From contig NZ_CADIKI010000015.1 in NCBI RefSeq assembly GCF_902859935.1, positions 146,488 through 210,487 of the forward strand: DNA of 64,000 nucleotides, written 5' to 3'. Of the stretch, positions 22,300 to 31,550 are shown piece by piece; positions within the stretch are counted from its first letter, which is position 1, and every line of letters begins with the position of its first letter. Source of the DNA: Paraburkholderia fynbosensis (lineage in GTDB: Bacteria > Pseudomonadota > Gammaproteobacteria > Burkholderiales > Burkholderiaceae). Position numbers and translations under genes: made by a program. Under the pieces are notes generated by a model, which did no database searches, had not been told where the DNA came from, and saw only the letters and a program-made list of their open reading frames with translations.

Positions 22300-24069
22300 A
22301 TGCGTATCAAGCGAGAGAAATCGGCTTTCGGGTTAATCGTTGCGCTCTCTCTGGCAGCGAGTCTGGCTGCATGCGGCGGGGGTGGCGGCGGTGACGTCGG
22401 CACGAACAGCACGGCCAGCACCGGCACGAACACGGGCAACGGCACGAACAGCGGCACCAACACCAACACAGGCACGAACACCGCCGGCAACACACCAATC
22501 ATCACCCAGACACCGACTGACGACGGCCAACTGCACGTGGCCTGCTCGAACTGCGGCGCGGCCGACGACTCGACCTACACGGGTAGCGGCGTCGGCCTGT
22601 GGCAAGCGCTCAACGCGGGCGCGCAGCCCGACACCGTCAATGTGTCGCTCAAAGGCACGACGGGCCGCAACGTCACGCTCGTTTTCACCAATGAGCTGGC
22701 AACCCCGGTTGCCTTCAACGCGAGCGTGGCGGCTTCGGCGGCCGATGTCGTTTCAGTGAAAGCGCAGGCTTCGGGGACATCGACAGGCGGAGAAGACGCG
22801 CTCGTGCAACGGATTCACGAATTCAACTCGACCGGCTGGAAGACGCTCGTGCAGCAGAGCGCGGCTTCGTCGGCGGCTTCGAGTTTCTCCGCTGACATCG
22901 TCGGCCGCGTGCAGCGCTCGTTGGTGACCTACAACATCGGCGATACGCGCGACTTCTGGCTCGCGGACTACACGCAGCGCCACATGACGCTTCAGGCTGT
23001 GGGCACGACCACAGACGGCACGAAGGTCAATATCTGGGTCGAGACCTCCGAATACGGCACGGGCAAGATCACGCCGGCAATCGTCAGTAGCCTTTTGCAG
23101 AACTATGCGGGCACGGGCGGCGTATACGACATGGTCACGGGCGTGGGTGGGCCCTTCTGGGGCACGGTCGGCACGGCCGGCATGATTGGCGCATCGCAAC
23201 CGGTCGACCTCGTCGTCGCGAACTTCGATCACGATGCGCAGCCGTACGGCATGGTGGGCTACTTCTGGTCGCTGAACAATTTCGTCAACCAGGGCAGCGG
23301 CCTGACGGCTTACAGCAATGCGGACCTGTCGCTGTATCTGGATTCGGAGACGCTGTATCTGGCCGGCTCGGCCGGCATGAAGTCGATGCAGACCGTGATG
23401 GCGCACGAAAGTACCCACATGCAGAACTTCTACCGACGTGACATGCTGATGGGGGCGCAGTACGCGTACGACACGTGGCTCGAAGAAACGACCGCGATGA
23501 TGATGGAGGACTGGGTCAGTTTCAACATCGACTCCACCTACAACGCCGTTCGCGACAACCGCTTCATCAGCTATCTGACGTACAACAACCAGGGCAGCTA
23601 TAGCTGCGGTCTGACGACGTGGGACGTGGGCGACACGACGTGCGACAGCTACACGACCAACGGCTCGTTTGGCGGCTTCCTGAACCGGCAACTCGGCCTC
23701 GCGTTTTACAAGGCCCTATTGAACGACAAGAATGCGACGACGTCGACGGCTATTCTGAACGACGCCATCAAGCAGGTTCGTCCGGATTCGAGCGTCGCTC
23801 AGGAGTTGCGCCACTTCACCGCTGCCGCAAGCGCTCAGGTGCCGCTCACGGCGAACATGGCGCAGTACAGCTTCCCGTCGCGGGCGGAAGGTGGCTTCGC
23901 GCTGCCGTCCATCGATCCTTCGAAGATGGTCCGTTTGCTGCCGTCGGCCTTGCCGGGCATTCTATTGGGCTACGCGAGTTTCCCGGTAGTGCGTTCGCAC
24001 GTCGCGAATACTTACCAGGAAACGGTGACCTTGCCGCCTGGCGTGACGCTGTCGGTCATCGTGCAGTGA
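22300..24069 (+). CDS. M30 family zinc metallopeptidase, lipoprotein
   Basis: A 589-residue secreted or anchored zinc peptidase resembling the hyicolysin (M30) family. The N-terminus is a lipoprotein signal (LAACGGGGGG) followed by a low-complexity Gly/Thr/Asn linker (about 35-70). The zinc motif is HESTH (369-373) in VMAHESTHMQNF, with a Glu-rich WLEETTAMMMEDW downstream providing a likely third ligand. I place the start at ATG 22300, 9 nt after GGAG, because the preceding open frame is a lactonase remnant plus unrelated sequence. It ends before the hairpin at 24104. Confidence 0.8.
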   Translation: MRIKREKSAFGLIVALSLAASLAACGGGGGGDVGTNSTASTGTNTGNGTNSGTNTNTGTNTAGNTPIITQTPTDDGQLHVACSNCGAADDSTYTGSGVGLWQALNAGAQPDTVNVSLKGTTGRNVTLVFTNELATPVAFNASVAASAADVVSVKAQASGTSTGGEDALVQRIHEFNSTGWKTLVQQSAASSAASSFSADIVGRVQRSLVTYNIGDTRDFWLADYTQRHMTLQAVGTTTDGTKVNIWVETSEYGTGKITPAIVSSLLQNYAGTGGVYDMVTGVGGPFWGTVGTAGMIGASQPVDLVVANFDHDAQPYGMVGYFWSLNNFVNQGSGLTAYSNADLSLYLDSETLYLAGSAGMKSMQTVMAHESTHMQNFYRRDMLMGAQYAYDTWLEETTAMMMEDWVSFNIDSTYNAVRDNRFISYLTYNNQGSYSCGLTTWDVGDTTCDSYTTNGSFGGFLNRQLGLAFYKALLNDKNATTSTAILNDAIKQVRPDSSVAQELRHFTAAASAQVPLTANMAQYSFPSRAEGGFALPSIDPSKMVRLLPSALPGILLGYASFPVVRSHVANTYQETVTLPPGVTLSVIVQ

Positions 24070-24103
24070 CCTGGTCGCGCGGCGGCATCGCGTGGACTTG
24101 ATT

Positions 24104-24138
24104 GAAGAAGCCGTCCCCTTCCCTGGACGGATTTCTTC
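24104..24138 (+). terminator. hairpin after the M30 peptidase gene
   Basis: GAAGAAG-CCGTCC and GGACGG-ATTTCTTC form a stem with an 8-nt loop, 35 nt after the peptidase stop. The 3' side is T-rich (TTTCTTC) rather than a pure T run. It is a likely intrinsic terminator. Confidence 0.6.
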
Positions 24139-24204
24139 GCGCATGCTGCTGGCTGATCGAAGTTGATCACCACTGCACACGTACGGTTTGACTCGGCTGC
24201 CGCT

Positions 24205-24516
24205 ATGCTTCGAAAACTTCTGCTGTCTGCATTCGTTCTTTGTGCCGGTGTTGCGTGCGCGGGCGTAGCGCGTCCCGGCGATCCGGTCGATCTGCGCGGT
24301 ACGCTGGTGCTTCGCGGCAATGAGCCGTTTACGTATGCCGTCGTTTCCGACGGCAAGACGATGTGGCAACTCGTGGGCGTGGAGCGCGCGACGGCGCTTC
24401 GCTTGCAGGGCCGGCGCGTTCATGTGACGGGCCGGGTAGGACAGACCGCCGTGCCTTCCGGGCTGCCTGCGGTTCAGGTCGATGCGGTGGAGGTGGATGA
24501 TGGGACGAGGCGTTGA
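24205..24516 (+). CDS. small exported protein of unknown function
   Basis: A 103-residue protein with a clear signal peptide (MLRKLLLSAFVLCAGVACAG), perhaps a lipoprotein signal ending at VAC. The mature part is short and beta-rich (DLRGTLVLRGNEPFTYAVV, then VHVTGRVG), which suggests an OB-like small barrel. I do not recognise the family. It is convergent with the MFS gene that ends 24 nt downstream. An upstream ATG at 24163 would spoil the signal peptide. Confidence 0.6.
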   Translation: MLRKLLLSAFVLCAGVACAGVARPGDPVDLRGTLVLRGNEPFTYAVVSDGKTMWQLVGVERATALRLQGRRVHVTGRVGQTAVPSGLPAVQVDAVEVDDGTRR

Positions 24517-24539
24517 AGTACTCAGCACCCGTCCCGGAG

Positions 24540-26021
24540 TCACACGCCGCGGCGGAAATCCTCCGCATCGACGTCATACCCCGACGGCTCCCAGCGAATT
24601 GCGAGCAACGCCAGCAATCCGCACAACGGTGCGAACGCGATGACCCAGAAAACGCGCGTGCTCAGCGCAGCTGCCAGCACCGGAAAGAGAAAGAGCGACG
24701 CGGCCGAACTGGCGCGCATCAGCGTCTGGTTGAAGCCCACGCCGACCCCGCGCAGCGACGTCGGGTAGCTCAACGACGCGAAGGTCATGCTGTGCGATCC
24801 GGGTCCGATGCCCTGGCCCAGCAGGAACAAGGCGAGCAACGCAACGGCCGCGACCACCTCGGGTACCGACGACGGACGCCCCACGACGGCAAGACCCAGC
24901 AGCGAGATCAACTGGAGTGCATAGCCCAGTACCGTCAACTTCCACGCGCCGACCGCCGGCACGATGCGCACCGCGATCAGCCCGCCGACGAAAGCGAAGC
25001 AGAGATTCAGCGCGAGCGAGGCGAGAATCGTCGTGAGCATCGACTGTGCAAGGAAGCTCGAAATGATGACAGGCAATCCGAACGCGACGGCGTTATAGGC
25101 GAAAGCCGAAGCAATGCCGATGACGGTCGCGAGAACTGTTCGCCGCAAATAGACGCCGCGCAGCAGCGCGCCGTAATTGCGCCACGAACCTGTGCGCACG
25201 GGCGCACGATCGGCGAGAGTTCCGACTTCCGGCGCGAGCTCCGCATCGATTCCGTACGAACGCTTCAGAATGCGCGCTGCACCTTCAAGGTCGCCCTGAT
25301 TGGCGGCCCAAACGGGCGATTCGCTAATGTATCGGCTGCGAACGGCAATGATGATGATCGCCGGCACCGCGCCGAAGCCGAGAATCAGACGCCATAGCAA
25401 GCCCGAGTGGCTGGCCGGCAATGTCGAATAGAAGCCCAGCACGAGCAGGTATGAGATGCTGATCGCCGCATACCAGACGGGGCACCACGTGGCGATACGC
25501 GCAGCCTTGTTGCCGCGTCCCGACAGGCGTGAGAACTCGGCCAGAAAAGCCATCGCGACAGGCAGATCGATACCCACGCCGAGCCCCATGACGAAGCGCG
25601 CGCCTCCGAGCACCCAGGCGTTGGGCGCAAATGCGCATGCCAGCGCCGCGACCACGAAGAAAAACATGTCGGCCATGAACACGCGATAACGGCCGATCTT
25701 GTCGGTGAGAAAGCCCCCGAAAAAAGCGCCGAAAATCGCGCCGAACGTGATCGCCGACGCGACGAGCCCGGTGCCCGCAGGCGTTAGCGAAAATTCGCGC
25801 GAGACGTCCTTGAGGCCGAACGCGAGTGCGCCGAGATCATAGGCATCGAGAAAAACGCCACCGAGCGCGATGGCAACGACGATGCGGGCGTCGCTGCCGG
25901 CCGCTGCGCCGCGGTTGACGAGGTCGGAAACATCAGAAGCCGAACGGATGACAGGCTTTGCGGGCCCGGTTGTGGACGCAGCCGACGCAGCGGACGCGGT
26001 GGGCGCAAAGGTAGTTGACAT
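24540..26021 (-). CDS. MFS transporter (metabolite:proton symporter type)
   Basis: A 493-residue 12-helix transporter. The cytosolic loop GGFLTDKIGRYRVF (motif A), GARFVMGLGVGIDLPVAMAFLAEF after helix 4-5, and RYISESPVWAANQGDLEGA before the central loop are those of the sugar/aromatic-acid symporter-like families. About 45 N-terminal residues are Ala/Ser-rich and cytosolic. It stands alone, divergent from the GGDEF-EAL gene. The substrate is unknown, perhaps an organic acid. Confidence 0.87.
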   Translation of the reverse strand: MSTTFAPTASAASAASTTGPAKPVIRSASDVSDLVNRGAAAGSDARIVVAIALGGVFLDAYDLGALAFGLKDVSREFSLTPAGTGLVASAITFGAIFGAFFGGFLTDKIGRYRVFMADMFFFVVAALACAFAPNAWVLGGARFVMGLGVGIDLPVAMAFLAEFSRLSGRGNKAARIATWCPVWYAAISISYLLVLGFYSTLPASHSGLLWRLILGFGAVPAIIIIAVRSRYISESPVWAANQGDLEGAARILKRSYGIDAELAPEVGTLADRAPVRTGSWRNYGALLRGVYLRRTVLATVIGIASAFAYNAVAFGLPVIISSFLAQSMLTTILASLALNLCFAFVGGLIAVRIVPAVGAWKLTVLGYALQLISLLGLAVVGRPSSVPEVVAAVALLALFLLGQGIGPGSHSMTFASLSYPTSLRGVGVGFNQTLMRASSAASLFLFPVLAAALSTRVFWVIAFAPLCGLLALLAIRWEPSGYDVDAEDFRRGV

Positions 26022-26239
26022 ACAAAGACGACCGGCAAAAAGGCGCCATCGTACGCCGGACCTTTGGGCCGCACAAATCCATATTGGTTATTTGCTCATG
26101 CAGTCAACAGGCGGAATCGTCGTGCATAGCGCTTTTTTCCGCAATAAGCTGAGATTTTTGAGGCTATGTAATTGAAGTTTACGTAATAATTGCTGCGCAC
26201 GCCCCGTTTGAATTCCACCAACCGTCAAATGTGCAGGTC

Positions 26240-28168
26240 ATGGCTTTTAGCGAACCAAGGTCTCCATTTTTCAGGTGGGTCGTGTCTTCCGCTCAGGAAC
26301 TCAGTCCGGAAAATCGCCAAATCCTGCTCGCTCATCTATTCACGCGAACGTCGTCGATCATATTCGCGTCGATCTGCGAAATCAGCGTCTGCGCCACCGC
26401 CTTCTATCTTTACCCGATCCCGCTCTATGCAGCGTGGGGCATCGCTGTCGTCGCGCTCCTGCTCGCGCGCCTTGCGCTGATCTGGTTGTGCCGCAAGCGC
26501 AGCGCGCAACATCGGCCAACGCCGACCTCCGCGTTTTTGCTGGCGAGTCTGCTGTGGAGCGTGCTGTTCGGTTTCGGCACGTTGTTGTGCAATATCAGCG
26601 GAGATCCAACGCTATTCCTGCTCGGCAACGTTTGCGCGGTCGGTGTGATCGGCGGATTGGCCGGCCGCAATGCCGGCACGCCCAAGCTCGCGATGCTGCA
26701 GATCTCCTTCATCCTGAGCCTGTTGGGTCTCGGCGCGGCGATGTCGCCAGGCAACGGCAAGCTCGTGCTGCTGTTTCAGGCGCCTTTCTGTGCCGCCGGT
26801 TTCTTCACTGTGGCGTTGCGCAGCAATCGCGACACCGTCGCCCTGTTGCTGACGCGTGAAAATGCCCATCGCCTCGCGCGTCAGGACAGCCTCACCGGCC
26901 TGCCCAATCGCGCGCGTATCAGCGAATTGCTGCTCGAGCGCACCGGGCAGGGCGCGTCGCGTGAGAAACAGTCGTTCGCTGTTCTATTGATCGATCTGGA
27001 CGGCTTCAAGGCGATCAACGACAGCCTCGGCCATGCCGCGGGCGATCAGATCCTTCAGGAGGCGGCGATCCGCTTGCGTGAAATCCTGCCGGGCGGTGAT
27101 CAGGTCGGACGCCTCGCGGGTGACGAATTCGTCGCGATTTCCGACGGTATCAGCGAGATCCGCGACATTCGCGTGCTGGCCGACCGCATCGTCAAGACGC
27201 TCGCGCGCCCGTTCGTGTTGAGCGAGGCGCTCGTGCATATCGGCGCGAGCGTGGGGGTTTCGCTTTATCCGGAGCACGCGAAGACGGGGCCGCAATTGCT
27301 AATCTGTGCTGACCGGGCGTTATATGCGGTCAAACGCAGCGGAAAAAGCGCGTTTGTCATCTTTGATACCGACAAGCACGTTTCCGATGAAAGCCTGAGC
27401 CTGCTGCGTAGCGACCTGGAAGGAGCGCTGAAGTCGTTCAACGGCCTGCGCATGGAGTATCAGCCGATCATCGATCTCAGCGACGGCACAATTTCCGGCC
27501 GCGAGGCGCTGATTCGCTGGACTCATCCGAACCGCGGCGAACTGCCTCCGTCCGCGTTCATTCCGACCGCCGAACGCACCGGCCTGATTCTCGCTCTCGG
27601 CGAATGGGCGTTGTTGCGGTCGTGCACGGAAGCTGCGACGTGGCGGGACAAGGTCACCGTCGCCGTCAATGTCTCACCCGTGCAGTTGCGGGAGGAGTCG
27701 TTTGCGTCGACGGTTGCGGCGATTCTTCGGAAAACGAGGCTGCCGCCGACGCGCCTGAACCTGGAAGTCACGGAAACGGTGCTATTGAACGACGATGCCG
27801 TCACGCAGCGCAACGTCGCGAGGCTGCGTGCGCTAGGCATCGGCATGGCGCTGGACGATTTCGGCACCGGCTTCTCGACCATGTCGACGCTCGTGCGTTT
27901 TTCGTTCGACAAGCTGAAGATCGACAGCTCGTTCGTCAAGGAGTCCGTGCACGGGCGCGAATCCGCGGCGGTGGTGCGCGGGATCGTCGCGCTGGCTCGC
28001 GAAATCGGCATGCCGACCACGGCAGAAGGTATCGAAACGCAGGAGCAGCTGGATTTCGTGCGTGTGTGCGGCTGCAGGCACGCGCAGGGCTTTTTGTTGG
28101 GCAAGCCGCTGCGCGGCAGTGAGATCGAGCAGATCGACGGGCAACTGACCGTGAGCGCGCGTTCCTGA
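26240..28168 (+). CDS. GGDEF-EAL cyclic-di-GMP protein with membrane sensor domain
   Basis: A 642-residue inner-membrane signalling protein. About residues 40-200 hold several membrane helices (MASE-like sensor). The GGDEF domain (about 210-375) has AGDEF at 293-297, the common active variant, and DLDGFKAINDSLGHAAGD. The EAL domain (about 390-635) has EAL at 422-424, plus LEVTETVL, DDFGTGFS and QGFLLGKPL, all residues expected of an active phosphodiesterase. It may synthesise, degrade or switch c-di-GMP. ATG 26240 is chosen over GTG 26231. The gene is followed 20 nt later by a small unknown gene. Confidence 0.9.
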   Translation: MAFSEPRSPFFRWVVSSAQELSPENRQILLAHLFTRTSSIIFASICEISVCATAFYLYPIPLYAAWGIAVVALLLARLALIWLCRKRSAQHRPTPTSAFLLASLLWSVLFGFGTLLCNISGDPTLFLLGNVCAVGVIGGLAGRNAGTPKLAMLQISFILSLLGLGAAMSPGNGKLVLLFQAPFCAAGFFTVALRSNRDTVALLLTRENAHRLARQDSLTGLPNRARISELLLERTGQGASREKQSFAVLLIDLDGFKAINDSLGHAAGDQILQEAAIRLREILPGGDQVGRLAGDEFVAISDGISEIRDIRVLADRIVKTLARPFVLSEALVHIGASVGVSLYPEHAKTGPQLLICADRALYAVKRSGKSAFVIFDTDKHVSDESLSLLRSDLEGALKSFNGLRMEYQPIIDLSDGTISGREALIRWTHPNRGELPPSAFIPTAERTGLILALGEWALLRSCTEAATWRDKVTVAVNVSPVQLREESFASTVAAILRKTRLPPTRLNLEVTETVLLNDDAVTQRNVARLRALGIGMALDDFGTGFSTMSTLVRFSFDKLKIDSSFVKESVHGRESAAVVRGIVALAREIGMPTTAEGIETQEQLDFVRVCGCRHAQGFLLGKPLRGSEIEQIDGQLTVSARS

Positions 28169-28188
28169 AGACCGGCATCGAGGTGGCA

Positions 28189-28608
28189 ATGGACTCTACA
28201 CTGCAATTCCAGCTGCGGATTACCGTCTCGCCTGAACTCGCGGATGCATTGCGCAGCGACCCGACGAATGCCTCGCACGCCGCGCTTCGTGACATTTTGC
28301 GCAGGCACGGCGCGTCGTTGAAGTGCCAGTTCGATGCATTCGCCGAATACGTTAGCGAGGCGGAGAGACTCGGGACCGAGAACTATCCACTCTATCAATG
28401 GACGCGGGACACCATCGAGAACCCGGAGAAGAAAGCGAAGTATCTGCAGTCGTTCACGATCTATGTGAACGGCGACGAGGTCTATGGCAAGGACGTCGCG
28501 GATTCGATGGAAGCCGAATTATTGAAACTGGTCGATGCAGATGGCGTTAGCCGCGTTTCAAGGTTCGATACGAATCCGGCGAACAATCCGCAGCCGCCTG
28601 TGCGCTAG
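28189..28608 (+). CDS. conserved-looking hypothetical protein
   Basis: A 139-residue cytoplasmic protein without a recognisable domain. It is mixed alpha/beta and charged, with no cysteine cluster beyond a single Cys and no membrane segment. Codon use is like its neighbours and AGG lies 5 nt before ATG 28189. It begins 20 nt after the GGDEF-EAL stop and is probably co-transcribed. A short GC hairpin (28624-28637) follows the stop. Function not assigned. Confidence 0.65.
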   Translation: MDSTLQFQLRITVSPELADALRSDPTNASHAALRDILRRHGASLKCQFDAFAEYVSEAERLGTENYPLYQWTRDTIENPEKKAKYLQSFTIYVNGDEVYGKDVADSMEAELLKLVDADGVSRVSRFDTNPANNPQPPVR

Positions 28609-28770
28609 CGGTTGCGCTTAGCCGCCGCCGAGGCGGCAGAGAAAGTAACCCCGCTGCAATCAATCCGCACATGGCAGGCCTTTCTGCCACGCGCCGTTCT
28701 CATCCCTTTTCCACGTTATCTTCTTGGCGTCACGCGCAACGACCGCGACGCCGCCCACGCACGGCCCATC

Positions 28771-28788
28771 CTTTCATCCGGGTGTCAC
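28771..28788 (+). promoter_or_regulatory. possible Pho box before the phosphatase gene
   Basis: CTTTCAT-CCGG-GTGTCAC gives two 7-mers resembling the PhoB half-site CTGTCAT, spaced 4 nt as in a Pho box, about 130 nt before the phosphatase start. It lies in a 311-nt gap (28609-28919) that otherwise holds only the GC hairpin at 28624-28637. The match is suggestive, not strong. Confidence 0.35.
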
Positions 28789-28919
28789 ACCTTCACGGCT
28801 AGGATCGATGCTCGTAGCCGTCACACACTGCGCCGGCAGCGCGCACTTCAGCGCGAGTAGCCACACGCGCCCGGCATCGGCGCTGGCGTTCCTCGATCCC
28901 CCATACAACACCACCGGAC

Positions 28920-30617
28920 ATGTCGAACAAAAAAATCGTCAAGGCATCACCGCCCGATGATCAGGGCGCTTCCATCGTCTCGCGTCGCGGGTTCCTGAAG
29001 TTTGCCGGCGCCTCCAGCCTCGCCACGGCGGCGGGCACGCTGGCGTCGGCGGCGCGGGCCGCCAACGGCAATCCGCCGGACGGCACGCCGGAGCAGGTTC
29101 ACCTGACCTGGGGCAACGATCCGACGAGCGAAGTCACGGTGTCGTGGGCGTCGCTTGCGCCGGCGGTGAATCCACAGGTGCGTTTCAGCGGCGCGGATTC
29201 GAAGCGGCACACCGTGCACGCGGTGCAAAGCACGTACACCGACGGCATTAACGGCGAGGTCGTGTTTGCCTATCACGCGCGTCTGCGCGATCTGAAGGCC
29301 GATACGAATTACCAGTACGAGGTGACGGCCGAGAACGACGGCAATGCGGCCCAGCCTTTTTCCGCGAGCTTTCGCACGGCGCCGCGCGGACGCGCGCCGT
29401 TTCGCTGGACGAGCTACGGCGACCTCGCGACGCCGAATACCGGCTGGGTGTTGTCGTCGCCGCAAAGCCGCTTCGCGGTGCAGGCGGTCGAGCGCTTCCA
29501 GCCGCTGTTCCACCTGCTCAACGGCGACCTTTGCTATGCCAACCTGAATCCGCTGCAACAGCCGGCGGTGTGGCGCGACTTCGGCAACAACGCGCAGACG
29601 TCGGCGTCGAACCGGCCCTGGATGCCCTGTCCCGGCAATCACGAACTCGAATTCAATAACGGCGAACAGGGACTGGCGTCGTATCTCGCGCGCTATACGC
29701 TGCCGGATAATCATTCGCGCTTCCAGGGCCGCTGGTACAGCTTCCGCGTGAGCTCCGTGCTCTTCATCTCGCTCGATGCGGACGACGTCGTCTATCAGGA
29801 CGCGGCAGCATTCGTGGCCGGGCCGGCGCCGCTAGTACCGGTCGCGAGCACCGGCAATCCGCCGATTCAACCGGGCACCTCGTTATACGTGCGCGGATAT
29901 AGCAATGGCGAGCAGACCCGCTGGCTGGAAAAAGTCCTGCACCACGCGGCGCAGGACGACGAAGTGGACTGGATCATCGTCCAGATGCATCAGGACGCGC
30001 TGAGTTCGTCGCAGACCGGCAACGGTTCCGATAAGGGCATCCGCGAGGCCTGGCTGCCGCTGTTCGACCGCTACGGTGTCGACCTGGTGTTGTGCGGCCA
30101 CGATCACGACTACGAGCGCAGCTATCCCGTGCGCGGCTGCAATCATCACAAGGGCACCGACATCGCGACTGGCCGGCCAGTCGATACATTGCAGCCGAAG
30201 CCGGTGATGTCGGCGGTATCGTCGGGCGCGTCGACGTTCGACACGAGCCACGGCACGATTCACCTGATTCTCGGCGGCGGCGGCACGAGCGCGCCGCTCG
30301 ATGTGTACGGTGTGGATATCGGCACGGGGCTGCCGCAAGCGCGGATTTTCACGCGACCCAATCGCCCGGTTGCGGGGACGACGGCAGGGACGTTCGCACG
30401 CGCCAGCGCGGACGCCGTCGAGGACGCGATCTGGTCGGCGCAACGCGACACCGGCACGGGCTACGGTATCGCGGTGTTCGATCATGACCCGGGACATCGC
30501 GGCGGCGAAACGACGATCACGATGAACTACTATCACGCGCCCGGTGCGGACCAGACGCCGACGCCGAACTACGAGTTGTTCGAGACGATCGAGTTGAAGA
30601 AGAAGCGCCGTGGTTGA
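28920..30617 (+). CDS. Tat-exported purple acid phosphatase-like metallophosphoesterase
   Basis: A 565-residue periplasmic phosphatase. The Tat signal is SRRGFLKFAG (about 22-31) with a hydrophobic stretch ending AARA. A fibronectin-like N-terminal domain (about 55-160: VHLTWGNDPTSEVTVSWAS) precedes the calcineurin-like core with metal motifs YGDLATPN, NGDLCYAN, PGNHELEF, VQMHQDA and GHDHDYERSYP. The residue order matches purple acid phosphatases, so hydrolysis of phosphomonoesters is expected. A possible Pho box at 28771 would fit induction by phosphate starvation. Confidence 0.9.
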   Translation: MSNKKIVKASPPDDQGASIVSRRGFLKFAGASSLATAAGTLASAARAANGNPPDGTPEQVHLTWGNDPTSEVTVSWASLAPAVNPQVRFSGADSKRHTVHAVQSTYTDGINGEVVFAYHARLRDLKADTNYQYEVTAENDGNAAQPFSASFRTAPRGRAPFRWTSYGDLATPNTGWVLSSPQSRFAVQAVERFQPLFHLLNGDLCYANLNPLQQPAVWRDFGNNAQTSASNRPWMPCPGNHELEFNNGEQGLASYLARYTLPDNHSRFQGRWYSFRVSSVLFISLDADDVVYQDAAAFVAGPAPLVPVASTGNPPIQPGTSLYVRGYSNGEQTRWLEKVLHHAAQDDEVDWIIVQMHQDALSSSQTGNGSDKGIREAWLPLFDRYGVDLVLCGHDHDYERSYPVRGCNHHKGTDIATGRPVDTLQPKPVMSAVSSGASTFDTSHGTIHLILGGGGTSAPLDVYGVDIGTGLPQARIFTRPNRPVAGTTAGTFARASADAVEDAIWSAQRDTGTGYGIAVFDHDPGHRGGETTITMNYYHAPGADQTPTPNYELFETIELKKKRRG

Positions 30618-30962
30618 GCGCTGAATGAGCATGAGCGGCGGGTCGGCGAGACAACGGAGTACCGTGATTCGTCGACCCGCCACCGGGTTGCACAACATAT
30701 GACCCGGTCAACCGGATAACTTCAGCGGGCCAGTCTTCGCCTCTTCGCTTCGCTCTTCTCGAGTATGCCGCATGCAGTGCCGGGCATTTCCACGCACGTT
30801 GCAGCCGCCGGCTTCGATCACTCTCCTACTGCGTAACCCACTGCGCTCAAATCGCCCGGTCATTTTGTTACACGTCTTACCGGGTTGGTCCGGCGTGGTT
30901 ACAAACGCCTTTCGTCAGGCCGGTTATACTCGGCGCCGTCTCAAGAAAACAAAACACCAGTT
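30618..30962. other. 345-nt gap with a hairpin
   Basis: Downstream of the phosphatase a stem (CCGGGT 30683-30688 / ACCCGG 30702-30707, 13-nt loop) may stop transcription, though no T run follows. Before the next gene a TATACT hexamer (30925-30930) could be a -10 box, but no convincing -35 is seen. No coding sequence is supported. Confidence 0.4.
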
Positions 30963-31403
30963 ATGTCGAAGAAAATCATCCAGGTGGTTGCGGTTGCTGT
31001 GTTGACCGCTGCTGCGTCTTTGTCGGCAGTGGCCGGCGATATGAACAACATGCTCGGCGGCGCGCTCGGCGGTGTGGCCGGCGCGGCGCTCGGTGGCGCA
31101 GTGGGCGGCAGCACGGGCGCGGTTATTGGCGGTGCGGTGGGCGGTGGCGCCGGCGGTGCAGTGACGTCGAATCGCCGCGAGCGCACGGGCGCGATCATTG
31201 GCGGCGCGCTCGGCGGCGGTGCGGGCACGGCAGCCGGCAATGCGATGGGCGGCCGCTCGGGCGGCCTCATCGGCGCGGCAGTGGGCGGTGGCGCGGGCTC
31301 GGCGCTCGGCGGCAACGTCTCGCGCTCCAACTCGTACGCCGACGATTATTCGCGCGGCTACCGCTCCGGCAAGCGTCATCACAAGCATCGTCACTACGAC
31401 TGA
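30963..31403 (+). CDS. exported glycine-zipper protein with His-rich tail
   Basis: A 146-residue protein. A signal peptide (about 1-24) is followed by glycine-zipper repeats (GGALGGVAGAALGGAVGG type, about 30-70 and again about 82-120) that pack as helical hairpins in the outer membrane or periplasm, and a short basic His-rich C-terminus (KRHHKHRHYD). It resembles glycine-zipper 2TM-type envelope proteins. No Shine-Dalgarno is evident before ATG 30963. The tail could bind metal; this is a guess. Confidence 0.75.
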   Translation: MSKKIIQVVAVAVLTAAASLSAVAGDMNNMLGGALGGVAGAALGGAVGGSTGAVIGGAVGGGAGGAVTSNRRERTGAIIGGALGGGAGTAAGNAMGGRSGGLIGAAVGGGAGSALGGNVSRSNSYADDYSRGYRSGKRHHKHRHYD

Positions 31404-31490
31404 ACGCGTCACGCTCGCGCTTGAATTCACATAGGCCGCGAGCAGACGTTGCGTTCATCAGGATGCGTGAATCGGAGCCCAGGTTTCCGA

Positions 31491-31520
31491 TTCATACCGA
31501 ATCCACGGCGATCATATAAT
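31491..31520 (+). promoter_or_regulatory. sigma70 promoter of the exported lyase gene
   Basis: TTCATA (31491-31496), an 18-nt spacer and a perfect TATAAT (31515-31520) lie 30 nt before the start codon at 31551. Confidence 0.6.
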
Positions 31521-31550
31521 CAGGCGCATTTGAACTCACGCGCGCCCGAC

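Noticed and set aside
24513..25397. 294-codon plus-strand frame opposite the MFS gene
   Set aside because: Antisense to a transporter with clear motifs; composition like other shadows.
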